From Benincasa hispida (Eukaryota; Streptophyta; Magnoliopsida; Cucurbitales; Cucurbitaceae), in the NCBI RefSeq assembly GCF_009727055.1, contig NC_052357.1, positions 13,710,646 through 13,774,645 on the forward strand: 64,000 nt of DNA, in the 5' to 3' direction. A program made the position numbers and the translations under genes. Positions 23,378 to 34,966 of this stretch are shown here, one piece after another. The stretch's first letter is position 1; each line of letters starts with the position of its first letter. The notes below the pieces were generated by a model. It saw only the letters and a list, made by a program, of their open reading frames with translations, made no database searches and was not told the origin of the DNA.

Positions 23378-24520
23378 GAATTTTTTTAAAAAATAATATT
23401 ATTTTAATATTTATTGACAAAAATAAGGTTGGTTTGGAACTATTGACAAAAATAGGGTTGTGAAATCGTGGATGGGGGCCATGAGTTTTGAGTCAGCAGA
23501 TAAATCGTGTGCCCCGTTCATGATTTAAGGCAAGGACAACCACAAAAAAATCTTTTTATATTTTTTAGCGTTTTTGCATATTCGAAAAATCGTGAAATTC
23601 AAATTTTCAAAGGCCTATAGTAAAATAAAAATTGAATCAAAGCCACGAATTAAAGTTAAATATATATTTTTTTCACATTTTCCCCCAACTTCCGTCTTCT
23701 TCTTTTATTTTTTAAGTTTTTTTTTTTTTTTGTATTTTTGGAGAATTGCGAAATTCAAATTTTTAATTGCAAATAAAAATTGAATCTTTAGCCTCGAATT
23801 AATTCTAGATATTTTTTTCTTTCACATTTTCCCCCAACTTCTGTTTTCTTCTTTTATTTTTTAGTGTTTTTTTTGCATTTTCGGAGAATCTTTTACCGTG
23901 AAATTTAAATTCTTAAAGGCGTATGGTAAAATAAAATTTGAATCAAATTTCTAGCAATGAATTAAGACTAAATCTATTTTTATTTTCACATTTTCCCCCA
24001 ACTTTCATTTTCTTCTTTTATTTTCTAGTGTTTTTTTTTTTTTTTTTTTCATTTTCGGATACTGTGAAATTCAAAAAGGCATATGATAAAATAAAAATTG
24101 AATAAAATTTATAAGGCTAAATTTATTTATTTTTTTCACATTTTCCCCAACTTCTGTCTTCTTTTTTTTTTTAGTGTTTTTTTTTTTTTTGTATTTTTTG
24201 ATGTGAAATTCAAATTTTTAAAGACCTACAATAAAATAAAAATTAAATCAAATTTCTAGTCACGAATGAAGGCAAAATCTATTTTTTTCTCATAGATTTG
24301 TTTTACCGTAATTTTTTTTCTACATAGATTTGTTTTACTGGTAAATTCAAATAGATTTGTTCCCCTTTGTATCCACGAGTTTGTTAGCTGATATAAAAAT
24401 CGTGTATCGGGTACACGATTTTGCTACCTTATTTTTGTCAATACTTTCTTCCTCCACCTACTTTTGTAATTTCTTTCTAATATATCCTATTTTTGTCATT
24501 ATCTTTAAAAAATACATTAT
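23378..24520. mobile_element. Non-autonomous MULE with internal ~150-bp tandem repeat
   Basis: Both ends match the terminal region of the 41.6-48.5 kb MULE. The left end has a GGAATTTTTTTAAAAAATAA-type terminus, GACAAAAATAGGGTTG and ATCGTGG palindromes. The right end has ATCGTGTATCGGGTACACGAT (24396-24416), then CTTATTTTTGTCAATA and the AT-rich terminus. Between them lie about five diverged copies of a 150-165 bp unit (23560-24300), marked by CACATTTTCCCC at about 23674, 23823, 23987 and 24137, followed each time by poly-T, GTGAAATTCAAATTT and AATAAAAATTGAATC. No coding capacity. Confidence 0.75.
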
Positions 24521-24767
24521 TCTTGAACTTACCCGTGGACCAAACTTTTAAGTAAAATAATAACGCATAGGCTATTCAGGTAAAAAAAATAAAAAAAGTT
24601 CAAACCTTTGACCAAACTTTTAAGTAAAATAATAATGCATTAGTCTATTATGTAAAAAATAAAAAAGTTTAAATAATTGTGTATTTGACATTTTTTTAAA
24701 TCCAATATTGTTTTCAAATATAATAAAATACACTCAAATATTTTTATATATAGTAAAATTTCACTGT

Positions 24768-25091
24768 GGGCAAATGGGTTTGACATGTTCCTTTCTAGAT
24801 TTATATCGCTTATAAAAATTAAAAATTAGGTTTATATAAATATAGGTTAAAGAGAAATTGTCTTAAATGGAAAAAATATTTAAAATATTTTCAAATATAG
24901 TAAAATCATAGTTTATTATTGACTGATATTGATAGGTATCTATCAATAGTAGATGATCTATATTTAAAAATATTTTCAACGATTTTTTCATTTAAAAGAA
25001 TTTCTCTTTAACCTATATCTGTATACACCTCATTTTTAATTTTGAAAAGCAATTTAAAACTAAAAACGAACATGTCAAAACCCATTCGCCC
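24768..25091. mobile_element. Long-TIR MITE in the FRA10AC1-like gene promoter
   Basis: About 324 bp with inverted arms of about 100 bp: GGGCAAATGGGTTTGACATG on the left and the complement of GACATGTCAAAACCCATTCGCCC-type sequence on the right; both arms also hold ATAGGTTAAAGAGAAATT. The centre contains the CTATCAATAG hairpin motif of the small MITE family. Its right end is 142 bp upstream of the ATG at 25234. No unambiguous target-site duplication was seen. Confidence 0.75.
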
Positions 25092-25130
25092 GTAAGTTTG
25101 AGCCCCCATAAGAAAGCAGTAGTAAAGCCC

Positions 25131-25137
25131 GGCCCAA
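25131..25137 (+). promoter_or_regulatory. GGCCCAA element (site II / Up1-like)
   Basis: GGCCCAA lies 97 bp upstream of the FRA10AC1-like start codon, within CCCGGCCCAAATT. Such motifs are common in promoters of constitutively expressed plant genes. The call rests on sequence only. Confidence 0.4.
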
Positions 25138-25233
25138 ATTCATTGTCGAGTGGGCGTCAGTTTGATTCCAGCAGAAGGCAGACCTCCTCTACGAATCACC
25201 AAATCACAGCGAAATTCATCGCTTGGCGCGGCC

Positions 25234-28200
25234 ATGGCGTCGTTCGGCTCTCTGAAGAACGCCATCTTCGAAAGAGAAGAGAGAAAACAGTGCGTTCTCT
25301 TGTCTTCAATCTCTCTTAACATGTCCATAACTCATCTCCATGGAGCTCTTTCTTTCACTTATTCTTAACTAATTTTCTTCCTTATTCTTGAAAATTTTGC
25401 AGACAGTACCAGGCTCATGTGCGAGGGCTTAATGCTTACGATCGCCACAAGAAGTTTATGCATGATTATGGTGCGATTTCTACTTTATTAATCTTTACTT
25501 TACTTTTCGTGGAGCATTTTTGTGTAATTAATGAGCATTTGTGAGGGAAACGATTAGATTCGTGATTATGGCTTAATTATATGTTGCTTTAGTTGAATTT
25601 AGCGCATGATCTTATATTTCAACATGACGAATCAGTTACTAGTAGTGGGGGCGAAATTACTGCTCATTTATGGAAGTGGATGAATATTATTGTTTAGCTT
25701 TTAGCTCATTCGGATTTTGTCTATCGCGGTTGCAAATGGAATAGAGCGACAACATGGCCATTGACCCGTTGCTCTAAGAATTGTTAAAAAAAACTCATTA
25801 AGTTAGCTTATTAGCTAACAGACGGACTTGAAGGAAGCTTGCAAATATTGAGCCCCTTATTTGCACATCCTGGAGTCCTAAAGCAAAAGAATGATGAACA
25901 GTTTCCTTCACTAAGATGACAGGAGGCTACAGTCATCCTAACATACAGTTTGATGCAAGAAATATTTCAGGTAACCTCGAGATTAGTTCAAGTACATTAA
26001 GTATATTACAGACCTGAATTGTGCCTCTGGCCTTTTGGTCTTTTAGCCTTGAACTTCGGCAGGGTATTAAAATTTATTATTTAGAGACTAGAGTAGGGGA
26101 AAAAAGACGAGTACATAAATCTGAGGAAGTACTAAGAATTCGGTGGAGCATTAGTGCTTGTATATGTCAGACGAAGTACTGAAATTTCAATGCGATAATG
26201 CGAGTCATACCTTATTTGAGTTATTTTATTTTATTTATATATATAAAATGTTGTATAAATATATCGTGGCTAAGAAAGATTCGTAAACGAATGAACTATG
26301 GTTGTCCACTTTCATGCTAGTTAACGTAAATTTCTTCTAGGAAAGGATAAGAATTTATTAATTTGTGCTAAAAGTTAAAGTAATATTAAGGCTTCAATTT
26401 GGTTCGTGTATCAAAGTAGACCTTTTTCCTACATGTTCATTCCTCTCAAAAATAGCTGATATATTTATTAAAAAGACGACTTCAAACTAAGACTGTATTA
26501 TGGATTTTGAACAATCTATTGGTTAGGCTTATGGATTTTCGTAATAATTTTTCTTTTATTTTCCCGTGTTACTATTTGTTTTGGAAGCCGAAGCAGTAGA
26601 AAGAGAACCTCATATCTTAAAACATCTGAAATTGTGTCAAATTCTTGTCAGTCAATGCAACTAACGAATACGAATAGGCGTATCTTCATTTTTTTTAATA
26701 GCTCTATAGTCCTCCTTAGTAGGTTACCAGATTGATACTCAGTTATTTTTTTACTATTTGAATTGTGTGGTCTTTATTGGTTGCAGTTCATTTCTACGGG
26801 AAAAATAAAACTGGGGGAGAAAAATTTCCTATCAAGACTGATCAAGACACCTTGAGGGAGGGCTACCGGTAAGAACCCACTATTCTTCTTATGGCAGTCA
26901 TTATAAAGTTCCTCGTCTTCATGTTTGCAATACGTGTTATGACCAGATTAGTGGTGTTTTCAGTAAGAAATAAACTATGTCATAGTTATACTGGTAGTGC
27001 GTGTTTTTTTTTTTTTTTTTTTTTTAAAAAAAATTAAATAGTTTTTCTTCCCTTCTTTGGAATAAGAAAGTTTATAGGCTATTTTCAATGAATTATTTTC
27101 AAGGTTCATTCGTTCGGAAGAAGATGACATGGATACATCATGGGAGCAGAAGCTCGTGAAGCGATATTATGATAAGCTTTTCAAAGAGTATCCTATGTAT
27201 AATCTGATGCCATATTTCTGGGCTTTAGCCGTTTGTTATATTGATTAGATAGAGTTTTAGATCTGGCTTTTGTCTTTGATTTCTATTTGTCAATTTGGTT
27301 GTTGAACTTTTAAAAGTTTCATTTTAGTCATTAAACTTTTTTCCATGTTTTCTTAAATTTCAGTTCATTAATATTTAAAATATCAACATTAGTCTTCAAA
27401 CTTTTTTTAAGAGCTCATATTTAGTCTCTATCTTGATAATGTGAATAGGACATAGATAATAAAGGGGTTAAATTACATTTCAAGGAATTTAAAGAAAAAT
27501 GGAGGACTAAAAATGAGATTTTAAGAGTTAAATGACCAAAGCAAGTTGTGGGTAGAAATTGAATGACCAAAATCAAAATTTAAAAATTTAGGGGCCAAAC
27601 TACCAGAGACTAGATAATAGTTTAAAGACAGAAACTACATTGAAATCTGATTAAATTACTGCTACAGGTGCCTTAGAAGTACTTATAGCAGTTAAGGTTT
27701 TCTTTGTGTAACCGTTGAATATATATATTTTTTTGACTGTGCATTTCAAGGGCTACATTGCTGTTAGGGAAGCTGGAAACAGTTTAATTCGATCCCCCAT
27801 TTAGTTACTTTTTTTTTAAGCATATGTGCAATGCTTCTTATCACAAGAACAAAATTAGTACTTTTTTATGCTTATGTGAGAGCAAATCAGATATTGTTGC
27901 CTTAAATTCATCGAAGATACTGCATAGCTGATATGACACAATACAAAAGTGGGAAGGTGAGCTATGAAGTTTTCTCATTACTTCACTTCTATTTTCCGTT
28001 TCTTACTGAAATTTTCACGTGAAATTCAAACTAGTATTAAAACTTTCTTTATAGATTGGTCTCAGGTGGCGTACGGAGAAGGAAGTAATATCTGGGAAAG
28101 GTACAATTTTTTTAATGTCCATTCTTTAGTATCTGCCATCTTTTCTTTCATTTTTTTAATTTTAGTTATTAACTTTTAGTATGAACTTCCATTATCCTGC

Positions 28201-31200
28201 TGCTTGACTGTACAATCGGTTGCCTTTTGATGATATCGCCTTTTCGTTTATTATTTACTTTACTTTGAATATTTGTTTATCTGGCTAATTGGCTGTGTGG
28301 TTAGCTAGGAGCCTTATAAAAATTATTCCACTTCTTTAAGTACCTTGTTCATTTTTTTTTTATTTTGGATATTGAAACTACCTCATTTTAAATGTACGCT
28401 GTATCTTGTTTTCACAATTTGTCTATTGACATTTTATAGTTGAAAAAAGTACTAATTTCCTGTAGGCTGTAATCTTTATCTTTTTTGTTGGGATTTATGC
28501 TCGAGCTTTTGCTTGACCACTTTTTCTTCTGTCAGGGCAGTTCATATGCGGTAACAAGCATTGTGATGAGAAGGATGGTTTAGCAAGCTATGAGGTAATA
28601 TTAATATATATTTAGATACCAGCTACAACTAGTTTACTACTTCAACATATCAGGATATGATAGAGACTTGATAATGTATAAATAGGAACATATTAATTGG
28701 GACTGTGGATATTAACTGGGTACTGCTTTTATATTGAAAGACATAGGAAGGACTTTGTCTTCTGATTAAACTTTAAAGGCTTATTTGAGGGCAATAAGAG
28801 CAGAGGAGAGATATGACATGGATATATAAGTTTTTGGATGGGACCTGTTGTTCAGTGGATTCTGGCACTGCCCATCACACCTTACTACTCTGTTCGAATG
28901 AGTTGAACAGATTGTTTTTACTTTAGCATAAGCAGATTAAACTGTTAGGTGTGGTGGTAATATGATATGGTGTTACATGAAGAAGTATTGAATTCATCAT
29001 GTTGTCATTACTTAGTTTAGGTTAATAATCTATGCAGTAGATTTTGCAAATCAGAATCAATATTCAAATCCACATAAGAAAGAATGAATTGAAAAAAGAT
29101 CAAGCTTAAAATAGTGTATTAGCTTAGAGTTTTTTAGTCTGGTAGTGACATTGCAAGATAAAATGTAGTACTTCATGGACATTGAGTTTGGGTGTTTATC
29201 TGTTCTCCCTCGACCCCCCCCTCTTTTTCTCCTGCCAACTTCAAAGTACCTGAATTTACTTCTACATGGTCAATTCAATTATTTCCAAGAAGTTCCTTGT
29301 TTGACTGCAATTTTTCTTTCATGAGGCCAAAGATGGCCTGTTTGGCTAGGAAAAGGAGTTTAGCAAAATTAAGAAACAGATGCTTGAAATTTTCTTTTAA
29401 AAACACAGGATCGATAATGAGGATTTAATGATGGAAATTCATGTGGTTGCAAACTTGGAAGTGGTTAGTGCAGGTGCTATTGGTATAGGTATTGATAGTG
29501 GATAGTGCAGGTGCTATTGGTATAGGTATTGATGTACAGTATACAGGCAAAATGTCAATATTTACTATTGCAACTTTATTTGACATAATGACATGTCCTG
29601 ATGAGCTGGGATGTTCAAATTTGGAATGGTTTTCCATTTGTTACAAGATCAAAGTTCTAAATGAACGATGTTGGCCGCTTCTAGTTACTGCATGTCTTTT
29701 TACTTCTCTATTATTGCAGGTGAACTTTTCTTATTTTGAAGCAGGAGAAAACAAACAAGCCCTTGTAAAGCTGGTAACTTGTGAGAGGTCGGTGGTCATT
29801 TTTATATGCTAAGGTTCCCGATTCTATTTCTTTTTCCCCTCAGCGACTGTGCTGTTTGTATCAGCACTTCGATGTGGTTGTGTCCTTTGTAGTTTTTATT
29901 CATTATGCTCCATTAGATCCGTTTGAACTCTTTTATATTACTGAAAAGGCCGCTTCTTTCCTAAACTGTGATTTGATCTTATGGAATATCTTTATCTTTT
30001 GCCAGATGATTGAAGGACGCTTTTAGATAATACTAGACATATTCATATTGTTTCTATAGTATTGTTTCCATAATCATGGGTGATATGTTTGGATGAGACT
30101 GTCATTTATTCTTCCTCTTCGATTGAAGCCAAACATTTTACATGCTTCTTTATCTTTTATAGATATGCAAATCATGGAATGCTGAATTAAGTAATTAATT
30201 AGGATCTGAATACATAATCATTAAATGCAGTTCTTTAATTCCATTTTGCATGATTTTGAATGTCATGTAGTCATCTGCACGTATTTATAGGTTTTGTTTC
30301 TGCTTGGATATGGATCATATGTTGAATCAGGTTGCTGTTTAGTTTCCATTCCTTCCACACTTCATTACTTATATTTAAATGTGATGTCAGATACGAATAT
30401 GAATCAAAGCAACGATTTTCACTGTAACTCTTTGTTTGGAATATTAATTATTCTTTTTCTGATCGTCTTCAATCCTTTTTTTGTTTGGAATATTAATTTC
30501 CCTGATGACTAAAACCATCGTCTTCGATCCTTTTTCTATTTTCATATTGTCTCCTTGCGTTTCTTTGTAAGGTTTATTTACCAATATTTTCTCCCATCTT
30601 GGATAATTTGGAATAGATGCTTAAAAAAGCTTCACTACAAGAGAAAGAAAGAAAAGGAGAAACAGGAAAGGAAGGAGCAAGATATGTCCAAAAGGAAGAG
30701 GTGCTATTCAAAACTCTAAAGGAGCACTTTTCTGCTTGTCAACTTTTACAGAAGCTGACTGTTATATTTACTTTCAGGTCAAGTGATGACAACTCAGATA
30801 GTGAGGATGAAGGGAGCAGAACGAGGAGAAAAGGTATGATGAAGTGCCCTCTATAATTTGGAGAAGTTATTCAATTGTGTTTGCCACTTTTAGACCATTA
30901 CATATATGAGAGATTATTAATTACTGTTGTCCTTTTTTTTCTCCTTTTTTTGTGTAAAGAAAGTTGAAGTAGTTGATTACAAGAACTTCAAGATATCATA
31001 CACATTGGATCTTTTGTTATAGAAGGAAACCCTTTCCTAGGCTTGGTACTATGTTCTCAGGTTCATTTGGTAGTATAAAAAGTTGGATCGATAGTAGAAA
31101 TCAGAGAACCATTTCGATAATTTGTAGAACAAGGAAATACAGAGCGATACCCCAAATAGTTAGAGGAATTTGAAACTTCCCTCTCTGATCAACTCAAGCG

Positions 31201-31792
31201 TCCTTAGCTAGTGAGTTACACTCTTAATAATCACATTTCTTTCCTATTGAATAGACTAGAAACTACTGGCTAGACTGGCAAGAGGATCTTGTGGCTGATA
31301 TCAATTGAGCTCTTATTTGGTTGATTTAGAAGGAAAGAAATGCCATAAATTTAGAAGGAAAGCCCTGAAGCAGTTTTAGACATTTCCATATTGCAGGCTT
31401 AAAAAACATCCTAGCTTCTTTTTATTTCGGAGGGGTACAAATTTCTAGGTTTTATTATAATTTTTATTTTGATATTCGTTGAGTGTCCGGACCAGCTTAT
31501 GCACACCTCGACGAATCTCACGGGACAACTCACCTGCCAAATTTCTAGCTTTTCACAACTATAGTTTAAATATTCTCATATTCAATCGGAGAATTTTCGT
31601 AACCTCATTGGATCGGCTTGCCCTTTTATAACATTTCGCATTTCTGTTCAAAATAAACTTTTGAATACTCAGTCTATTGGGAATGATTATTGCCATTTCT
31701 TTGCAGGAAAGAAGGCCTCAACATCATATGGGGATCATAAAGCTCACGACAAAGAAGACTTTGATGAATATCTGGAGGGAATGTTTCCATAA
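25234..31792 (+). CDS. FRA10AC1-like nuclear protein, 242 aa, 11 exons
   Basis: Coding exons: 25234-25289, 25403-25470, 26787-26868, 27104-27187, 27917-27956, 28055-28100, 28536-28594, 29720-29787, 30617-30700, 30778-30833 and 31707-31792. All introns are GT-AG and phases agree, giving 729 nt. The protein starts MASFGSLKNAIFEREERKQ and contains AYDRHKKFMHDY, TLREGYRFIRSEEDDMDTSWE, KRYYDKLFKEYCIADM and GLRWRTEKEVISGKGQF. A four-Cys set (C130, C135, C166, C169; ICGNKHC and TCERC) looks like a zinc site. Then come a Lys/Glu-rich basic segment, an acidic Ser/Asp stretch (SSDDNSDSEDE) and the C-terminus DFDEYLEGMFP. This matches the Fra10Ac1 family, a conserved eukaryotic nuclear protein; the human member is associated with the spliceosome. 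The role in pre-mRNA processing here is inferred from the family. Introns 4 and 7 hold repeats. Confidence 0.93.
27285..27610. mobile_element. Palindromic MITE in intron 4 of the FRA10AC1-like gene
   Basis: About 325 bp with long imperfect inverted arms: the left has AATTTGGTTGTTGAAC and TTTTAGTCATTAAAC; the right has AATGACCAAAATCAAAATTTAAAA and GGGGCCAAACTA. Such foldback elements are common in plant introns. Ends are approximate. Confidence 0.55.
29466..29532. repeat. 37-bp tandem duplication in intron 7
   Basis: The unit TAGTGCAGGTGCTATTGG... repeats with a 37-bp period (29466-29502, then 29503-29532 partial). No coding effect. Confidence 0.85.
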
Positions 31793-33355
31793 TGATCTTG
31801 ATGAATATGGGCCTCAGGACTACACTTTCAGCCTCGACGATTATTATTTTCAGCGATCCGCTTCCTTGAAACCTTTTTGAAGACGACAAATGGCTGTGGG
31901 TTGTACGCATACACCTTTTTATTTTTTTGGGAAACTTGTATCTTAACATAAAACATCATGTTCATGTGGTTCTCGAAATTGTTTAATTGTATTGCAGCCT
32001 TGTCATGATCTATATATCTTGTTCTGTTATATGAGCTGTGTGCAGCAGGGGTTTTTGCTCAGAACCATTTGTACAAAAGCTTCTTTCCTTTGGGAGTGAT
32101 AGGAAAATTGAACGATCAATCGAACATTGGTTTGTCGATTTTGAATCATCAGAAGCTTGGAAGTCTCCTATTGTATTCAATGTTCATACTCAGGCAAAGA
32201 TGTTCTCGAGCCAGGACTGGGAAGAGCTTCCCAGTCCCTGCCCCACCCCCTATTTCAATCTCCATTTTTGTAAAAGAAAACTATTTATTCATTTTTTTTA
32301 ACACTTCTTGAATTTATTCTCACCCAAATAAAATTTTCTGGGTCATTTCCAATACATTTTTTTTTTTTATTAAAGAGCACTAAAATTTCCTCATACAAAC
32401 AATAATATTGTGTGCAAAAATATTAAACTATTCACCCATGGTTTCTTAAAGTAAAATTTAAATATTACAATAACATAGTCTAACACTTAACTTTAAATAA
32501 AAATAAGAAAGTCTTAAATGTTAAAAGATTATATGAAAGAGTTGATTATTGAAGTATGATTTTTGTAAAGTATTATATATATATAATCTTATATATTTGT
32601 ATATATGTTATATTTATCGTGGCAAGGCGTGGAAGAAGAATGTAATCCCCATCCTTAACTAACGAGAAGAAAATTCTTCCTTCTCATTTCTCCATTTTTT
32701 GTCTAATCGAGTGTTTTTCGTCTCAACTCCCTATTATCCATCGTCACCCTCACTGTCACCAACCACCCCTTTCATCCTCTAGTTTTGACGTTTGTTGGCT
32801 CCCACCAATGAACTTGGACTGATAGTAATTGCGTTATATAAAACGGAATTTTTGACGAGGAAATGTCAAATTGTCTGGTTGGTGGGTAGGTGGATGTTAG
32901 AACTTCACATCCAGTTTGGCAGTTTAATTGATAAGGGGATATTTTGTCTCTGTCTATTTGTTTTTAACCTACATACAGGTAGGATGGGATGTTTTGAACA
33001 AAACTTTATTAGTTAAGTCACATGGATTGATCTTTCTAATATTCAATCCGGGTATTTTATTCCAATATTGAATATTTAAGAATAGAATCAATTATATAAA
33101 CCTAGAAGTACAACTAAAACAACTAAAACATGTAATTTAACCAAGATATGTATATAAATTGATTGATCAGAAAAATAAAGCTATTTTAGAATTGTATTTA
33201 GACTTTCGTCAATTTAATCAAGTTTGGGTTTCTTCATTTATTTAATTCAAAATCAACATAACTCAACTGACATACAAATATGTTGGATAACACGAGTATC
33301 TAAAGCAAATAGTGTTCAATATGTGGATGTGTGTGTGTTTTTTTTAAAGTATAAT
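31793..33355. other. 3' flank of the FRA10AC1-like gene and AT-rich intergenic DNA
   Basis: The first few hundred bases are presumably 3' UTR. A 74-codon frame at 32792-33016 has no recognisable domain. Nothing else is supported. Confidence 0.5.
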
Positions 33356-34085
33356 TTATAACCAACAACTAAATAGAGTCCAATACAAAAGCTTCCTCAC
33401 AAATAGGAGAGGAGAACCAACTACACAAAATAGATGAACCCTAACAGCTTCTTCAATAATAGACGGGAGAAAACAAACAAAAAAAAGTCCCAAAATTATT
33501 GTACTCCAGTGCCGCATATGCGAGAAGGTGTGTCGCCCCATTAGCCAATCTCGAGCACCAGGCCAAGGAAACAACGCGGCTAATCTCAGATAGGGATAGG
33601 GTTGGCAAAATTACCCGCGGAGCCCCGCCCCGATCGGGACGGGAAATTTTTTCGAGATGGTATCCCCGCTCCGACCCAGACCTCGATTTTATATAGTTAT
33701 ATTTTAAATATTTTATAAATATATATTTATAATATATAAAATAACTTATTTATATGTATGTTTATAATGTATACTATAGATTTATAGTATTGTAAGCCCA
33801 ATATTGAATATATAAATTCTAAATTTAAGCCCAAACTTAAAAAAATTTAAAAAAAATAGAAAATCCCCACGGGAAATGGGGAATGGGGCCCTGCGGGGCC
33901 CGTTTCCTCGACGGGGAATCCCGCCTTCAAATGGCGGGGACGGGGGCAGAGATGGGAGTCCCCCATCCCCGACCCCGTTGCCAACCCAGATAATCTCCTC
34001 CACTAAACATCCAAGTTCAGTCAAATCACAACCCACATGACGGACATCAGTAATGAGCTTAGCAAAATAAAATTTAACGACTAAT
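33356..34085 (-). pseudogene. LINE-like RNase H domain remnant, split by a small hAT element
   Basis: Minus strand. Residues TDVRHVGCDLTELGCLVEEI (before the insertion) and, after it, SRVVSLAWCSRLANGATHLL followed by AYAALE can be read. The pattern resembles the C-terminal end of the RVT_3-type RNase H common in plant non-LTR retroelements (an R-x-x-N-x-x-A/T-H-x-L-A motif). Only this tail is visible, so the assignment is moderate. The hAT element at 33588-33989 sits between the two halves. Confidence 0.5.
33588..33989. mobile_element. Short non-autonomous hAT element
   Basis: About 400 bp. The inverted termini carry GGGTTGGCAA and its complement TTGCCAACCC, and GC-rich arms (CGGGGACGGGGGCAGAG, CCCCGCCCCGATCGGGACGGG) flank an AT-rich centre. 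The flanks CTAATCTC (33580-33587) and ATAATCTC (33990-33997) match at 7 of 8 bases, as expected for a hAT 8-bp target duplication. The termini resemble those of hAT1 (TAGTGTTGGCAA), which suggests cross-mobilisation. Confidence 0.75.
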
Positions 34086-34238
34086 GGGAGAGGAACCCAA
34101 TTCTGGGTTGAAGATTGACAACTCTTTGATCATCACGATCCAACTGATATATGGATATGTTGGAGACCAAAAGATTTGGAATTTCAATTCAATTCCTCTA
34201 CCTTTATCATACTTCGAGAAGAAAACATTATTTATAAT

Positions 34239-34961
34239 TGTTAATTTTTGTATATTATATGGAATAATCAACTTGATCAAAATACAGAGAAATAAAGAAT
34301 AAATAGACATCAACGAACCTAACAAAAGGAAAGAAATAGAAAAGAAAAAAATACTGAAAAAGAAAAACTAGATAAGGAAAAGGTATAGGAAAAATAAACC
34401 CTCATTAACTTTAACACCTTTCCTCAACTCAAAGTGGTAGAATAACAACCAACTCGAGTTTGTAAAGGGACCGACTGAAGCTGACGACGGAGATTGAAGA
34501 AAACTCCAGAATCAAATTAAGGCAGATCTGGGTTGGAGACAGAACCCATGAAGAACTAAAACACAAAGTACGAGACAGAACTTACAAAGAACTAAAACAT
34601 AAAGAACTTCTGGACTCAAGACAGAACCCACGAACGACTAATTGGAAAAGGGAACATAAACCCTGAAAGATCTGAAAACATAAATAGAGGCCCACAAATG
34701 CATATTTGAAAATGAAACAGAATCAGTGACAGAAGCAAAGGTAGTTTAAAACCTAAACTCTTATATCAAGTTAATTCTTATATATTATATTGAATAACCA
34801 ACTTAATCTTCTTATATATTATATTGAATAACCAACTTAATCATAATACAAAGAAATAAAGAATAAATAGACATCAATGAGACCCAACAAAAGAAAGAAA
34901 CAGAAAAGAAAAACTAGATAAGGAAAAGGTACCAGAAAAATAAACCCTCATCAACTTAACA
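34239..34961 (-). mobile_element. TRIM (miniature LTR retrotransposon), structurally complete
   Basis: A 723-bp element flanked by the exact duplication ATAAT (34234-34238 and 34962-34966). Terminal direct repeats lie at 34769-34961 (5' LTR on the minus strand, 193 bp) and 34239-34416 (3' LTR, 178 bp). On the minus strand both begin TGTTAA and share GATGTCTATTTATTCTTTA. The 3' LTR ends TTAACA, while the 5' LTR ends TTAACT. Directly after the 5' LTR is a diverged Met-tRNA primer-binding site (TGATATAAGAGT versus TGGTATCAGAGC). Directly before the 3' LTR is a polypurine tract (GAGTTGAGGAAAGG). The ~350-bp interior has no coding frame. A 34-bp tandem duplication lies near the 5' LTR end, which explains its extra length. 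Confidence 0.92.
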
Positions 34962-34966
34962 ATAAT

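Noticed and set aside
30973..31173. Possible extra exon in intron 10 of the FRA10AC1-like gene
   Set aside because: Exon 10 (30778-30833) joins exon 11 (31707) in perfect phase to give the expected family C-terminus; adding this piece would break the frame.
32792..33016. 74-codon frame downstream of the FRA10AC1-like gene
   Set aside because: No domain, no promoter or splice context, and the length is compatible with chance.
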